From Bemisia tabaci (Eukaryota; Arthropoda; Insecta; Hemiptera; Aleyrodidae), in the NCBI RefSeq assembly GCF_918797505.1, contig NC_092793.1, forward strand, positions 66,149,660-66,213,659: a stretch of DNA of 64,000 nucleotides, read 5' to 3'. The stretch's first letter is position 1, and each line of letters begins with the position of its first letter. The position numbers and the translations under genes are program-made. Below the pieces are notes generated by a model. It made no database searches, was not told the DNA's origin, and saw nothing but the letters and a program-made list of their open reading frames with translations. This document shows, one piece after another, positions 35,001-43,749 of this stretch.

Positions 35001-35585
35001 ATCGTAATGAGTAAGAGAGAGATAGCGATATGCCGATGTCAGCTGCATGCTGCATGGTTGCCGTTGCGGTTGCCCAATTCCTACTTTTGGGTTGCCCCGT
35101 GGATCCCCTGATTGTTTTGATTTCGTTTTCTGAGTTCTCACTCTGCGAATAATTAGACTGCTGACTATCGTATTAGAAATGCAATAGTGGAAATATTCAT
35201 CCGTGTAAGATGTGTCGTAAAATGTGTCAACTATCGTTTTCGCGACAAGTTTGAACCAGATTTGTGCTAATACCATAAATTATGTAAATTCATTATTTGT
35301 TTCATGTTTGTTTCCATACAAGTTTAGAGGTTAGCAATGAACAGTTCCTTTGCCCCTTGATGTAGATACATAACAATATTTTTTACATCGGATGTTTGAC
35401 ACCTACAAAATTGTGATGTCAGGTAATACAGCCTCCCACTACCTTGTTGTTTCGAATTCAGGTGTATCGATGATACTTTGCCAATGGTTTCGTTACAGCA
35501 CTGAAAACCTAACAAAGAAAGTTACGCAGTCTTTGATTCAACCCTCTTTCTCCTCCCCAATTCTATCTTTCGTAGATGCCTTTAC

Positions 35586-35773
35586 AAGCCTCTGAATGTT
35601 TCATAGAGTGCCTGCTTCAAACTTCCATCCCGACTGTGATCTTCCTCATAATGGTCGTAGAACGTCCAAATAGTTGGCCAACTTATTGAGTGCGGAAGAA
35701 TTATTCCATCCATTAGACCTTGAAAGTAATTGTAAGAACGAGGATGGAAAATCCTCCTTCCCATGTTGAATGC
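35586..35773 (-). CDS. Candidate exon (AFNMGRRIF...), unknown gene
   Basis: The acceptor TTGTCAG precedes 35,773 on the minus strand. The frame is open for 62 codons, with peptide AFNMGRRIFHPRSYNYFQG, then ISWPTIWTFYDHYEEDHS and KQALYETFRG. It reaches a GTAAAG donor (phase 2), or, if unspliced, a stop two codons later. It could therefore be an internal exon spliced to 33,753-34,137 or the terminal exon of a gene contained in the TTAA element. The aromatic- and acid-rich composition looks like real protein; the family is not recognised. Confidence 0.55.
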
Positions 35774-36191
35774 CTGACAACTAACTTACTCAAGTAGCCC
35801 GATTGTTGAAACTTTAACTGGCTAAGTCAGCAAGATAAGACAAGATATTGCCCCATCTGCGCTGCGTAATATATCGATTCCCGATTCTTGTTGTGCCGAC
35901 ATAAATGTAAATAATCAGGCTGCTGATCTACCATTCTAACTGAAAGACCTTATAATTGCAGAGTGAAATGACAGGAGTGGATTTTATGTGTATGTGTGAT
36001 GACACTTAGTGATCACAGGTGTCGCGAAAGGAAAAGTGGAGACAGCTCTGTGACAGAATTCATGTTTCTTGCCATAAGAGATAGGAGTGTAGTGTTGGGA
36101 TGATCCACTGATCTAGCAATGTGAAATTAGTATTAGGTATGATAAAGCTCAGAAGAACACATTGGTCTGTCCTGTTCTGTCCTCAACATCA

Positions 36192-36288
36192 TGTGATCAA
36201 GAGTGTTTTGGGGTCTTTCCAAAGGTCAGTTCGTGTCCTCTCAATGAGAAGAACTTGATTTTGGAAAGGCCTGCTGGCATTACTTTCA
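36192..36288 (-). CDS. Candidate exon (ESNASRPFQNQ...), unknown gene
   Basis: After GATGAG on the minus strand the frame reads ESNASRPFQNQVLLIE and RTRTDLWKDPKTLLIT, then a stop. Its phase matches the donor of the exon at 36,462-36,564, giving a junction aspartate. No good GT donor is visible before the stop, so either the 3' border is wrong or the gene is damaged here. Confidence 0.35.
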
Positions 36289-36461
36289 CTCATCAAAACC
36301 ATAACTTTTAAAAAGCATTTAATGCTAAGCAGCTACTGGAGGTAAGAAATCACAAGACATCAAAATTCAATCAGAATTGAAAATACCGAAGTAAGTATTT
36401 AATTTTACTTTTTTCAGTATTGACTTAACTTAAAATAATTCATGTCGCTAAGTGTACTTAC

Positions 36462-36564
36462 TCCTCACTATCAATCGTAAATTCACTTCCACTAAATTTT
36501 GTCTCAATAACTATTTGAATCACGCAGGTCACTAGTTCAAGACAAGTTCTGTTATTGGTCCAAT
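36462..36564 (-). CDS. Candidate exon (WTNNRTCLELV...), unknown gene
   Basis: A strong donor GTAAGTAC follows 36,462 on the minus strand. The frame reads WTNNRTCLELVTCVIQIVIE then TKFSGSEFTIDSE. The acceptor TTTGAG is weak in pyrimidines. Phase 1 entry matches the exit of 37,485-37,540, and phase 2 exit matches the next candidate exon. Confidence 0.4.
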
Positions 36565-37077
36565 CTCAAATTAAATTTGATCGATCTCTCCCTGCCGGTT
36601 CCGTTTAAAGATTTCAAAATACCTTCGTTTCGTCAACTTAGTAATGGGCACTTTTCCCTACAGAACTGTTACGTTTAGGTTACCAAATTTCTGTTGAATG
36701 AGAGGAACAGTTGCACGAGCATAGTAACAACAGAAGCGCTATAAAGTTTTGAATTTCTTTCCTTCAGATGTTGGCTTGCATAAATTCTATTTTTACAAAA
36801 TCATAGGTCAATAAATCAATTCAAGAGACCTGAATAAATCCTGTCTGTGAAAATTTGAATTAAAATTATACCTTAGAAACTGCTTCAGATTAGATTCCTT
36901 TTAAATCTCATAAAATGTTTTATCCTCTTTTATGCTTCAAACTTTCTGTTCTTGAATTTCTTAAATTTTCTTTTGGAAGTTAAGTATAAGGGTTCTCAGA
37001 CGTTCAATTAAAGCAACATACATACTTTTAACATTTCAGTTGGCGGATTCTGAAGATAAGAAGCTTGAGATGAGGTC

Positions 37078-37329
37078 TGCCGTGCTAAGGAAAAATGCTG
37101 TATGGACCTTCAGGCGTTGCCAAATTTCCTTTGATAAAATACAAATTTCCTGGTAAACTTATGAATATCTTCCTTCCAATTTTTCAGATAATTTTGTTCA
37201 CAATTCAACCTAAAGCCCCTGAAAATTTCAAGGGAGAATATTCATATCTTTCCTCCAAAATAAACATTTTGTAGGAGGAAATCTGGTAACTCTCGAATGT
37301 TCATAGGACGTTTTTCCTTGGCACGGCAG
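37078..37329. repeat. MITE family F (CTGCCGTGCTAAGG...CACGGCAG), intact copy
   Basis: Starts CTGCCGTGCTAAGGAAAAAT and ends CGTTTTTCCTTGGCACGGCAG. It lies within the candidate intron between exons at 36,462-36,564 and 37,485-37,540. The interior holds TTGCCAAATTTCCTTTGAT and the mirrored GGAGGAAATCTGGTAAC. Confidence 0.85.
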
Positions 37330-37484
37330 AGATGTACTTCACATTCTAGAAGCAAAAGGGAGCATTTCCCTCACTTCCTTCTCTCACAGGGAAGATTGTG
37401 GATCAAAGCAAGAAATTTCCTATACCTATAAGTTCCAGGCTACTTGGTTTAACAATACAAGGAAACCCTCGAAGAAAAACATAC

Positions 37485-37540
37485 CTACAATGCATATTAA
37501 CGTTCCAACATATTCCAGACTTCCCCCTCCTTGCTCTGGA
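37485..37540 (-). CDS. Candidate exon (PEQGGGSLEYVG...), unknown gene
   Basis: Acceptor TTTTCCTGTCAAG before 37,540 and a good donor GTATGT after 37,485 on the minus strand. The 56-nt frame reads PEQGGGSLEYVGTLICIV. Entry phase 2 agrees with the exon at 38,449-38,519 and exit phase 1 agrees with 36,462-36,564. Confidence 0.45.
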
Positions 37541-37916
37541 CTTGACAGGAAAATTTTATGCATACATTTATATTTTTGAAATTGATAAAAAAAAACCTTG
37601 AGAAAGTAATGACGTTTTAATTTCAAAATTAGTACTTTTAACTATTTTTAATCATTTACATTTTTTATTTTTAAATTCATATGATCCCTGCAAACAGAAG
37701 AAATTTCATTCCATCTAAGATTCATATTTTTCTTGCTTTTAATTTTTCTCATGAGGGAAAACGTTTGTCAAATCGTTTACAATTATTATGGAGAAAAGCT
37801 CAAGTTAAACTAGATGATCGCAGCAAACAGGTTACTGTAAGAATGGAACTCAGAAAATATATAACTTTTTTAAGTTGCGCAAAACTGGATGGTTTTATCC
37901 TGTTTATTCTCAGAGG

Positions 37917-38090
37917 TCCAGTGGCGAGGCGTGAATGATCGGTTACCGATATCTCCAGATTTGAAGCTATGGTAATGAATCGCTTATTAAAGTATTCGTT
38001 GCTAACACCCTGTTTATTGACTCATTTCCATAGGTTTAAAGGGTCGATCAATGGATATATCGCAAATCACGCCCTGCCACTGCAGAGGTC
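37917..38090. repeat. Inverted-repeat element J2, uninterrupted copy
   Basis: CCAGTGGCGAGGCGTGAATG at the left, mirrored AAATCACGCCCTGCCACTG at the right, with TTGCTAACACCCTG in the middle. It gives the empty-site reference for the copy split at 14,331-14,722. Confidence 0.7.
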
Positions 38091-38448
38091 CATAGTTGTT
38101 TTCAATAAAGCTTACCAAAATCTTTAAAAGTGTGAATGAATGAAAACCAGCAAAACTTATCTAATAAAGAAAATAAAAAATTTATTAAGATAATGAGAGA
38201 AAATTTACACACATTAAGAGAGACGCTGCATACTCTGATTTCTAACCCTTTAGGATACCTACATGTAACGTTTGAGTTTTAGCGATTAAATTTAAAGAGT
38301 AATTTCTAGAACTAAAGAAAGTAAGATAGGTAAGACTAAGGGGGAAAACGATGCTCCTTGTGGCGTCTGAAGAAAATTTGAAGCCAGTCAGTCCCTACTG
38401 AGATGTGGAAAATTTCACCGATAGCGACAAGATAGACCCTGCATTTAC

Positions 38449-38519
38449 TCTAAGTCCAGTTCCAGTTCTGGAATATGGGAGCACAGGATTGTCTGATTCA
38501 TATGACTGGGGTGGTCTCT
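38449..38519 (-). CDS. Candidate exon (RDHPSHMNQTILC...), unknown gene
   Basis: A strong acceptor (TTCTTTTGCAG) precedes 38,519 on the minus strand. The frame reads RDHPSHMNQTILCSHIPELE and continues LDL to a GTAAAT donor. Entry phase 0 agrees with the exon at 39,582-39,663, exit phase 2 with 37,485-37,540. An alternative frame from the same acceptor (RPPQSYESDNPVL...) is also open for about 40 codons, so the register is not certain. IPELE is reminiscent of ZPR1-type proteins, but nothing else supports that. Confidence 0.4.
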
Positions 38520-39581
38520 CTGCAAAAGAACATAAGGCATTTCATCAAAATTAAAAACTAAACAGTTTAGAAAATGATTATTGTTAAGTAGCATTTGACG
38601 AGCACAAAGACATGGAAGGTAGCCAACAAGACAATCCGATTTGATTGCCACATCCGGAAGTTACAGGGGAGGAGGGGAATGAAAATAACAGGAACCTCCC
38701 AGGAGAAGGAAGGGGATTCCCAACAATAATTCACTGATTCTTCGCCTCTCATGAGAATTCTTGGTAGAAAAGGACAATAGAGAACAGAGTGCAATGGCTA
38801 AGGCCGAAAAATATCCTTCCATTGAACCGTTTCAAAAGCCTTCTATTATATTTTTTGTTCTTCTGAAAAAGAAACTGACGAAAATATATGATTCAAATTG
38901 TTATGAAAATATTTACGATTGTGTTAGAAATTATACAGAATATTTTAAGGAAAACTGTTGGTTCATGTATTCCTTAAAAAATTAATAAAGCATGAGCGGA
39001 GGTATAAGCACATTGCATTTGGAGGTGCACAAACAATTTCTACCGTACAGAACTCTTCTTGAACTTATTTTGAATAGACCCGTGTACTTAGCTAAATTTC
39101 TCAATACAGTGTGTTACGACCCTCTAGATTTGAGCTACTCATATAGTCTCTGTGATTAATGAACGTGGATTCACTGATTAGCTAATTTTTTCTTTCCTTA
39201 CCTCCTTGGAGAGAGTTCACCAATTTCAGAGTTGGCATGAGGCGAATTATGAATTTTCTTTCTGAGGGAGGTAGGGGGTCGCAGTGCACTTGCATCAAGG
39301 AGGGTCAGTGAGCAAGGGAAGGCACCCACCTGGGGTAGTGGGGAACACCTACAGCTTCAAGGAGAGATCTTCTACATTCTTTGATTTCACATAAAAAATG
39401 TTGATAAAATTTTGCAGAATACAAAAATATCGCGTAGATATTTTGCAAAATCCCTTACCTTTTCTGGAGAGCACCCTCTATCTCCAAAGGTCCAAAGGTC
39501 ACTGGTGCCCACTCTGGTTGGATCAGATCACAAGAATTGGTGTTCATTGAGTTAAACGTCCGGTTCTGGCAATATCCTTAC

Positions 39582-39663
39582 AGAGAATCCCAGTAGAGTG
39601 ACAGGATTCACTAAAATTAATGCTGCATCAGTATGATCCTTTGACTTGACACTTGGACACCTC
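39582..39663 (-). CDS. Candidate exon (RCPSVKSKDHTDAAL...), unknown gene
   Basis: Minus-strand acceptor TTTCTTTTCCAG before 39,663 and donor GTAAGGAT after 39,582; both are good matches. Only one frame stays open: RCPSVKSKDHTDAALILVN then PVTLLGFS. This is the best-bounded of the internal exons. Two strong donors (GTAAGTAAT, GTAAGAGG) in the minus strand near 39,850-39,890 suggest a further upstream exon that I could not resolve. Confidence 0.5.
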
Positions 39664-39962
39664 CTGGAAAAGAAACATGCATTCCTGATGAAATGAATGG
39701 CAAAGGATGGTTTTTCAGAGCAGAACATTGTATAGAAAATTTCTGTAAAATAAGCCAAGTACCTAAGTAGGCACTCTTAATAATCTACTCGATCGTCCCT
39801 CCCTCAACTGCAAAGCTCATATTATCCAGAAATTGAAGGTACCTCTTACCTGTTCAAGCATTCATTTCCTTTCTAAAATTACTTACCGTTAAAGTAATTT
39901 CTATTATCGTGTCCATCCTCTCATTCAATGAACCAAATCAAAGTTCGGTCAGAGCATACTTC

Positions 39963-40223
39963 AATTGGACCGCGTTAAACAGAAAGGAACCAAGCCACAT
40001 CAGCTATTGCCAAAGTTAACCGGGCCATTTAGTTTTTTACGAGAGGACGTTTGTGTGGATTCCTTTGAAATTTTTAAGGAATTAGCTTCGTACTCTGGAG
40101 AAAATCCACTGAAATTTGCACAAAAATCCGCACAACCGTTTTCATGTAAAAATTTAAATTGCCCGATTAAATTTGGGAATAGCTGATATGGCTTGGTTCC
40201 TTTCTGTTTAACGCAGTCCAATT
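39963..40223. repeat. MITE family G, copy 2, inside the TTAA element
   Basis: AATTGGACCGCGTTAAACAG then AAAGGAACCAAGCCACATCA, mirrored at the right and ending CGCAGTCCAATT. It is very close to 3615-3875 and the same length. Confidence 0.9.
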
Positions 40224-40680
40224 ACAATTGACTTAATATTCCAGAGACACTGAAAGTTAGATAAGCAACAGGAAAAATTCACTGAACACACATATATTTT
40301 TTAAAAATGCATAAAACTTCCCCTTTGAATTTTTGGGTCAGCCACCGTCCCCTTACAACATAGTCAGTGTCGCGCTATTGCTTCGCTGGAATCCTTGTCA
40401 AAAGATTTCAGCCTTTTGAGGTGTGGGGTCGGAAATCTAGCTGTCTTTGCTCATTGGTTTTAATTCATGATTCAAGATACAGGGTCTTTGGTTCGTCTCT
40501 GAGAGTGCATAAACATACTCGGAACATACGCGCTTTCATTTACCAACTAATGAGAATTGTTGGCGCAAATATAGTGTTCACCCCAGTCTCCGTATATTTT
40601 GCTTGTTCCTCTAAAGTATTTGCGCCTACTGGAATAATAGGGGTTGCGTTTGAAGAAGTAAATAGAGTGTAAGAACTTAC

Positions 40681-40770
40681 CTAAGTTACAGTGCGGTGAG
40701 CAGGTCCAGTGCACTCGATTCCGTCCCAAAATCTTGTTAAACACAAGTTCCACTCGCGATTTTTCCACAA
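40681..40770 (-). CDS. Possible exon with strong donor, unknown gene
   Basis: The minus strand reads ELVFNKILGRNRVHWTCSPHC, followed by AACTTAG|GTAAGTTC, a near-perfect donor. The 5' border is unclear because the frame is open further upstream (to about 40,927) with no clear acceptor. A second frame here (MPSLWKNREW...) ends in a stop at the donor itself. It could be a 5' exon near the right end of the TTAA element. Confidence 0.3.
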   Translation of the reverse strand: MWKNREWNLCLTRFWDGIECTGPAHRTVT

Positions 40771-40974
40771 TGATGGCATTAGAATAACAAGCAAGAAAAA
40801 AACGGGAAATTCTATTCCTTATACGTAAAGGCGGTAGAGTCTTTATCAGATAAACAATTTGAACATTGTATATTGTGCAGGTAAACAGAAGACATAACCT
40901 AAAGTTAGGTAAACAAAACAACAACAATCATGGCGGTCACTTTTCTCACGGCCGCTTTTCCTCACCTCAAAATC

Positions 40975-41187
40975 TGTTACCGTACTTTCACCTCGTAAAC
41001 TGAACCAATCTCGATGAAAAATACATCAAAAAATAATACAAAAAATTAGCTATAAGTTATGGATCCGATTTTGGAAATCTTCGCAGGGAATTTGAAGTAA
41101 TAGACGATTTACTGGTCGCTTCAGAAAAAACGACTAGTGGTGCTCTCTGCGCGGATACGAGCTGTCCCTAGATCACTTGGAATCACC
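40975..41187 (-). repeat. Right terminal inverted repeat of the TTAA element
   Basis: Complementary to 34,784-35,000. Outer TCCCTAGATCACTTGGAATC then ACC is exact; inner GGATCCGAT and GTTACCGTACTTTC blocks match at comparable depth. Confidence 0.65.
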
Positions 41188-41290
41188 TTAACAACACAGA
41201 TTGATCGATCATATTAATTATATTCATGTCATTTTGGTTTTTTACATATCGTTTGACAAATGAAGAATGTTATGGGAGCATCGATCTGAT

Positions 41291-41296
41291 TTTATT
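41291..41296 (-). promoter_or_regulatory. Poly(A) signal for the 41.4-kb minus-strand exon
   Basis: AATAAA on the minus strand about 67 bp past the stop codon at 41,363. It is consistent with a 3' end before the TTAA element. Confidence 0.4.
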
Positions 41297-41362
41297 ATTC
41301 CTCTTTTTACGCTGAAACCACGCGCCAGTAAATCGAACAATCGAAGGCTAAATTACTGTTTA

Positions 41363-41548
41363 TCAACTGGTGAGGCTGAGATCATCCAGCTTTTTTCGCA
41401 TCGAACTAATCTGATCAACCGAGGCACCCGGGACTTTCAAGTGCTCATCCACGACCAACGGTGTGCATCTCACCGGTGCAAGACCCAATGCTGTCAGATT
41501 GTGATTAAAATAGCGAAATCTCCATCGCAGAACAAATCTTTTTGAATC
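41363..41548 (-). CDS. 3'-terminal exon of an unidentified gene
   Basis: The minus strand after TTTTTCTTGGAG (acceptor at 41,549) is open for 61 codons to TGA. The peptide includes RWRFRYFNHNLTALGLAPVR, then CTPLVVDEHLKVPGASVDQ and ends SMRKKLDDLSLTS. The mixed, soluble-protein-like composition and the downstream AATAAA support a real last exon. The frame also continues upstream through the proposed acceptor, so the border could differ. No family is recognised and no upstream exon was found in 41.6-43.5 kb. Confidence 0.5.
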   Translation of the reverse strand, partial: DSKRFVLRWRFRYFNHNLTALGLAPVRCTPLVVDEHLKVPGASVDQISSMRKKLDDLSLTS

Positions 41549-42636
41549 CTCCAAGAAAAACGTTTTCTCGAACGAGTAGAGGCACAATGTTCAATTGTTT
41601 CCTTGTCATATTGTAGAAAATCCCAGAAGATGCTCAGAGGCTGTTCAAGTATTACATAAGTCACTGAAAGGGGAGGTTTTTAGCCCACCTAACCGAGTCA
41701 CGTGAAGGGATGGCCCAGTTTGACGTAAAGCTCTTTGATAGTTCAACTTATATTAACTTTCGAGTTGCGGGACCGAGGGCTTAGACCTCCGAACGTCTAA
41801 GACTAAGGACTCACTGAACTTATCGCTTTGCACCACCTAGGTTTTTTGTTTTCTCAGCGTGTCCATGTCATCAGTGTTCAAAGCTCACCCTTGAGTTTTA
41901 GGAGCTATGTGGCGCATCAAGCCTGATTTTTAGGCGCCATTGAAGATTTTACAAGGGCCAAATTGACTTTTTGCCTATAAATTACGCCATGTTTAGTGAA
42001 AAATTAGACGCAAGATGTTTTCGTAACAGAACTAGTAAGTAGATGTAAGTTGGGGAAGACAAAAGCACTAAGGATGAAATCGTGAAGAATAGAAAAAGCT
42101 TACACTTGGAGTGCTGACAATTTCAAATAATCACCTAATATGCAAATTCAGATTTTTAAGGAGCAATTTTTAGGGGCCACGTAGGCGCAATGCCTTCGTT
42201 CTTTAGGCGCATTTGGCGCGTTTGCGCCTGTGAGTTTCGAACACTGGTCCATGTGAAAACGATTGACTTCTGCTCCGGATTGATTCCGTGTTATAAGCGT
42301 AGAACCTGGCAGCACGGGCCTCGGCCCGTTGAAATCTGTAATGACAGAGGCCGCTGTCAGGCGGATCCGGCGGATGATTATTGGTGAGCTACGACATGGC
42401 GAGGGCCCGAGGCGCATCGGAGAATGAAAGTGCTCTCATGAGGTGGGTTTTGCAGCAGTTGCCGCCGCTCTTATGATGTGATGATAGCTGTTATCATGTA
42501 AACAGCGGACTAATTTGCGGCGCGGCGCGAGGCGTTTTCAGCTACTCAGTCGTACTCGTGCTAGGCCAGAACGCCGTTTGGAAATTTTGACGTTGCCGAT
42601 ACAAGAGGCGTCGCATCTTGATGTCATTCACTATAC
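41549..42636. other. Intergenic DNA with GGCGCC/GCGC-rich repeats
   Basis: Phrases TTTTTAGGCGCCATTGAAGA, GTGGCGCATCAAG and TAGGCGCATTTGGCGCGTTT (41,909-42,225) suggest a decayed repeat. Opposed ORFs near 42,148-42,417 are not supported as genes. Confidence 0.3.
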
Positions 42637-42725
42637 TGCTGTGCTAAGGAAAAACGTCGTATGAGCCTTCAGATGTTGCCAAATTTCCAACGATAAAATA
42701 TTCATTTTTGAGCTTATTTTATGTT
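42637..42725. repeat. Family F left fragment abutting a family D element
   Basis: CTGCTGTGCTAAGGAAAAAC, TATGAGCCTTCAGATGTTGCC and AATTTCCAACGATAAAAT match the left part of family F. It ends exactly where the family D MITE begins, and the right half is not found beyond it. Confidence 0.7.
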
Positions 42726-43034
42726 CAGGGTGTCTACTTAGAAATTCCGGAAAATCTGGAAATTGTACCGATTTTTTGAGGGGGGTCCGGAAGTACTGAA
42801 AAAGTTCGGAAATTCCGCAAAAGGTCCTGAATTCTTCCATTTTTTGTCATTTTTGTCTCAATTTGAGCGAAAAATTCAAATGTTTGAAATTTTTCGAAAT
42901 TCGTCAAATGGAGGTACTGAAAAAGTAATGAATTTTTACGCACTGAAGTATTGCTATTGAGGAGGTACTGAATTTTTTGGGAATGATCTGGAAAAGTACT
43001 GATTTTTTGCTCGCCTGTATTAGTAGACACCCTG
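42726..43034. repeat. MITE family D, copy 3
   Basis: CAGGGTGTCTACTTAGAAAT to TTAGTAGACACCCTG. The interior carries CCGGAAGTACTGAAAAAG and GGAGGTACTGAA, as in copies 1 and 2. Confidence 0.85.
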
Positions 43035-43080
43035 ATAATTGGATCGAGTTCATCAGAAAGGAACCAACCCAAATTTTCGA
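43035..43080. repeat. Family G terminal fragment
   Basis: AATTGGATCGAGTTCATCAG then AAAGGAACCAACCC matches one end of family G, immediately after the family D element. The other end is missing. Confidence 0.55.
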
Positions 43081-43570
43081 AAAAATTGAGTTATGAATAT
43101 TTTTTAGTTCCACTACTCGTACACATTCCCTTGCCAAAAACTCAGTGTCGAAAAATAATAATTAGTCTGTGTGAAGAATGATTTCAGTTTAATTCCTACA
43201 TTGAGCCTTATGGAGAAATAAAACTTCAAACCTCTTTTTCTCACTTTCAACGTTATGAATCCCAAAAGTTAATATTTTCATCCTAACCTAACACTACTAA
43301 CTGAATTATGAGCGATAAGAAAAATTTACTTTTCGGAAAATAAAGTATAAATCCATGTTGACGCAAACAACGTGAGGTATCTGCGTGGCAAATACCGCAA
43401 TAACTCTCTGAATATCCCCCAACTTCTGTCCCGAATGACGTCTGCCATTGATGGTCTCAAAATAGTTTCCTTCCTATTCATTCTTGTATAACCTAAGTTT
43501 GTTACCCAACGAGCTTTTGCCCTCATAACTTAAAATACGTTTCAAGCCGAAAAGATAATTTCAACAGCAG

Positions 43571-43749
43571 GGCCTTTTATGTCCTCGAGCCTAGTTACAG
43601 GAATACCAAGTCGTACACCAACTGCAAAGATTGCACGTTAATTTCGTGGTGGAAACGATGGCCTTTTATGTCCTCGAGCCTAGTTACAGGAATACCAAGT
43701 CGTACACCAACTGCAAAGATTGTACGTTAATTTCGTGGTGGAAACGATG
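43571..43749. repeat. 89-bp perfect tandem duplication (one mismatch)
   Basis: Two head-to-tail units begin GGCCTTTTATGTCCTCGAGC and end GGTGGAAACGAT. The only difference I see is C/T in GATTG(C/T)ACG. Such identity implies a recent slippage or unequal exchange, or an assembly duplication. Confidence 0.9.

Larger units (their letters stand above)
34784..41187. mobile_element. Old 6.4-kb TTAA-flanked DNA element with long inverted repeats
   Basis: TTAA at 34,780-34,783 and 41,188-41,191 flanks exact inverted ends GGTGATTCCAAGTGATCTAG followed by GGA. Beyond this the arms stay recognisably complementary at matching depth: ATCGATCCATAAC about 110 bp in against ATCGGATCCATAAC about 130 bp in, and GAAAGTACGGxAAC about 190 and 205 bp in. 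This indicates terminal repeats of about 210 bp with gaps. A TTAA target is used by piggyBac-like and Kolobok-like transposons. No transposase motif was recognised. The interior contains candidate minus-strand exons and later family F, J2 and G insertions, so the element is old. Alternatively, two separate solo repeats happen to face each other. Confidence 0.65.

Noticed and set aside
34848..35276. 142-aa minus-strand ORF
   Set aside because: It reads straight into the left terminal repeat of the TTAA element and through acceptor-like sites; no domain recognised.
35324..35515. Minus-strand 63-aa ORF with protein-like text (CCNETIGKVSSIHLN...)
   Set aside because: It has acceptor-like sequence upstream, but its phase fits neither neighbouring exon and the plus strand is also open here.
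40367..40672. 101-aa plus-strand ORF
   Set aside because: It lies opposite candidate minus-strand coding sequence, with no domain or promoter context.
43326..43526. 66-aa minus-strand ORF ending LFSEK
   Set aside because: Protein-like text, but no splice sites, and the opposite strand is equally open.
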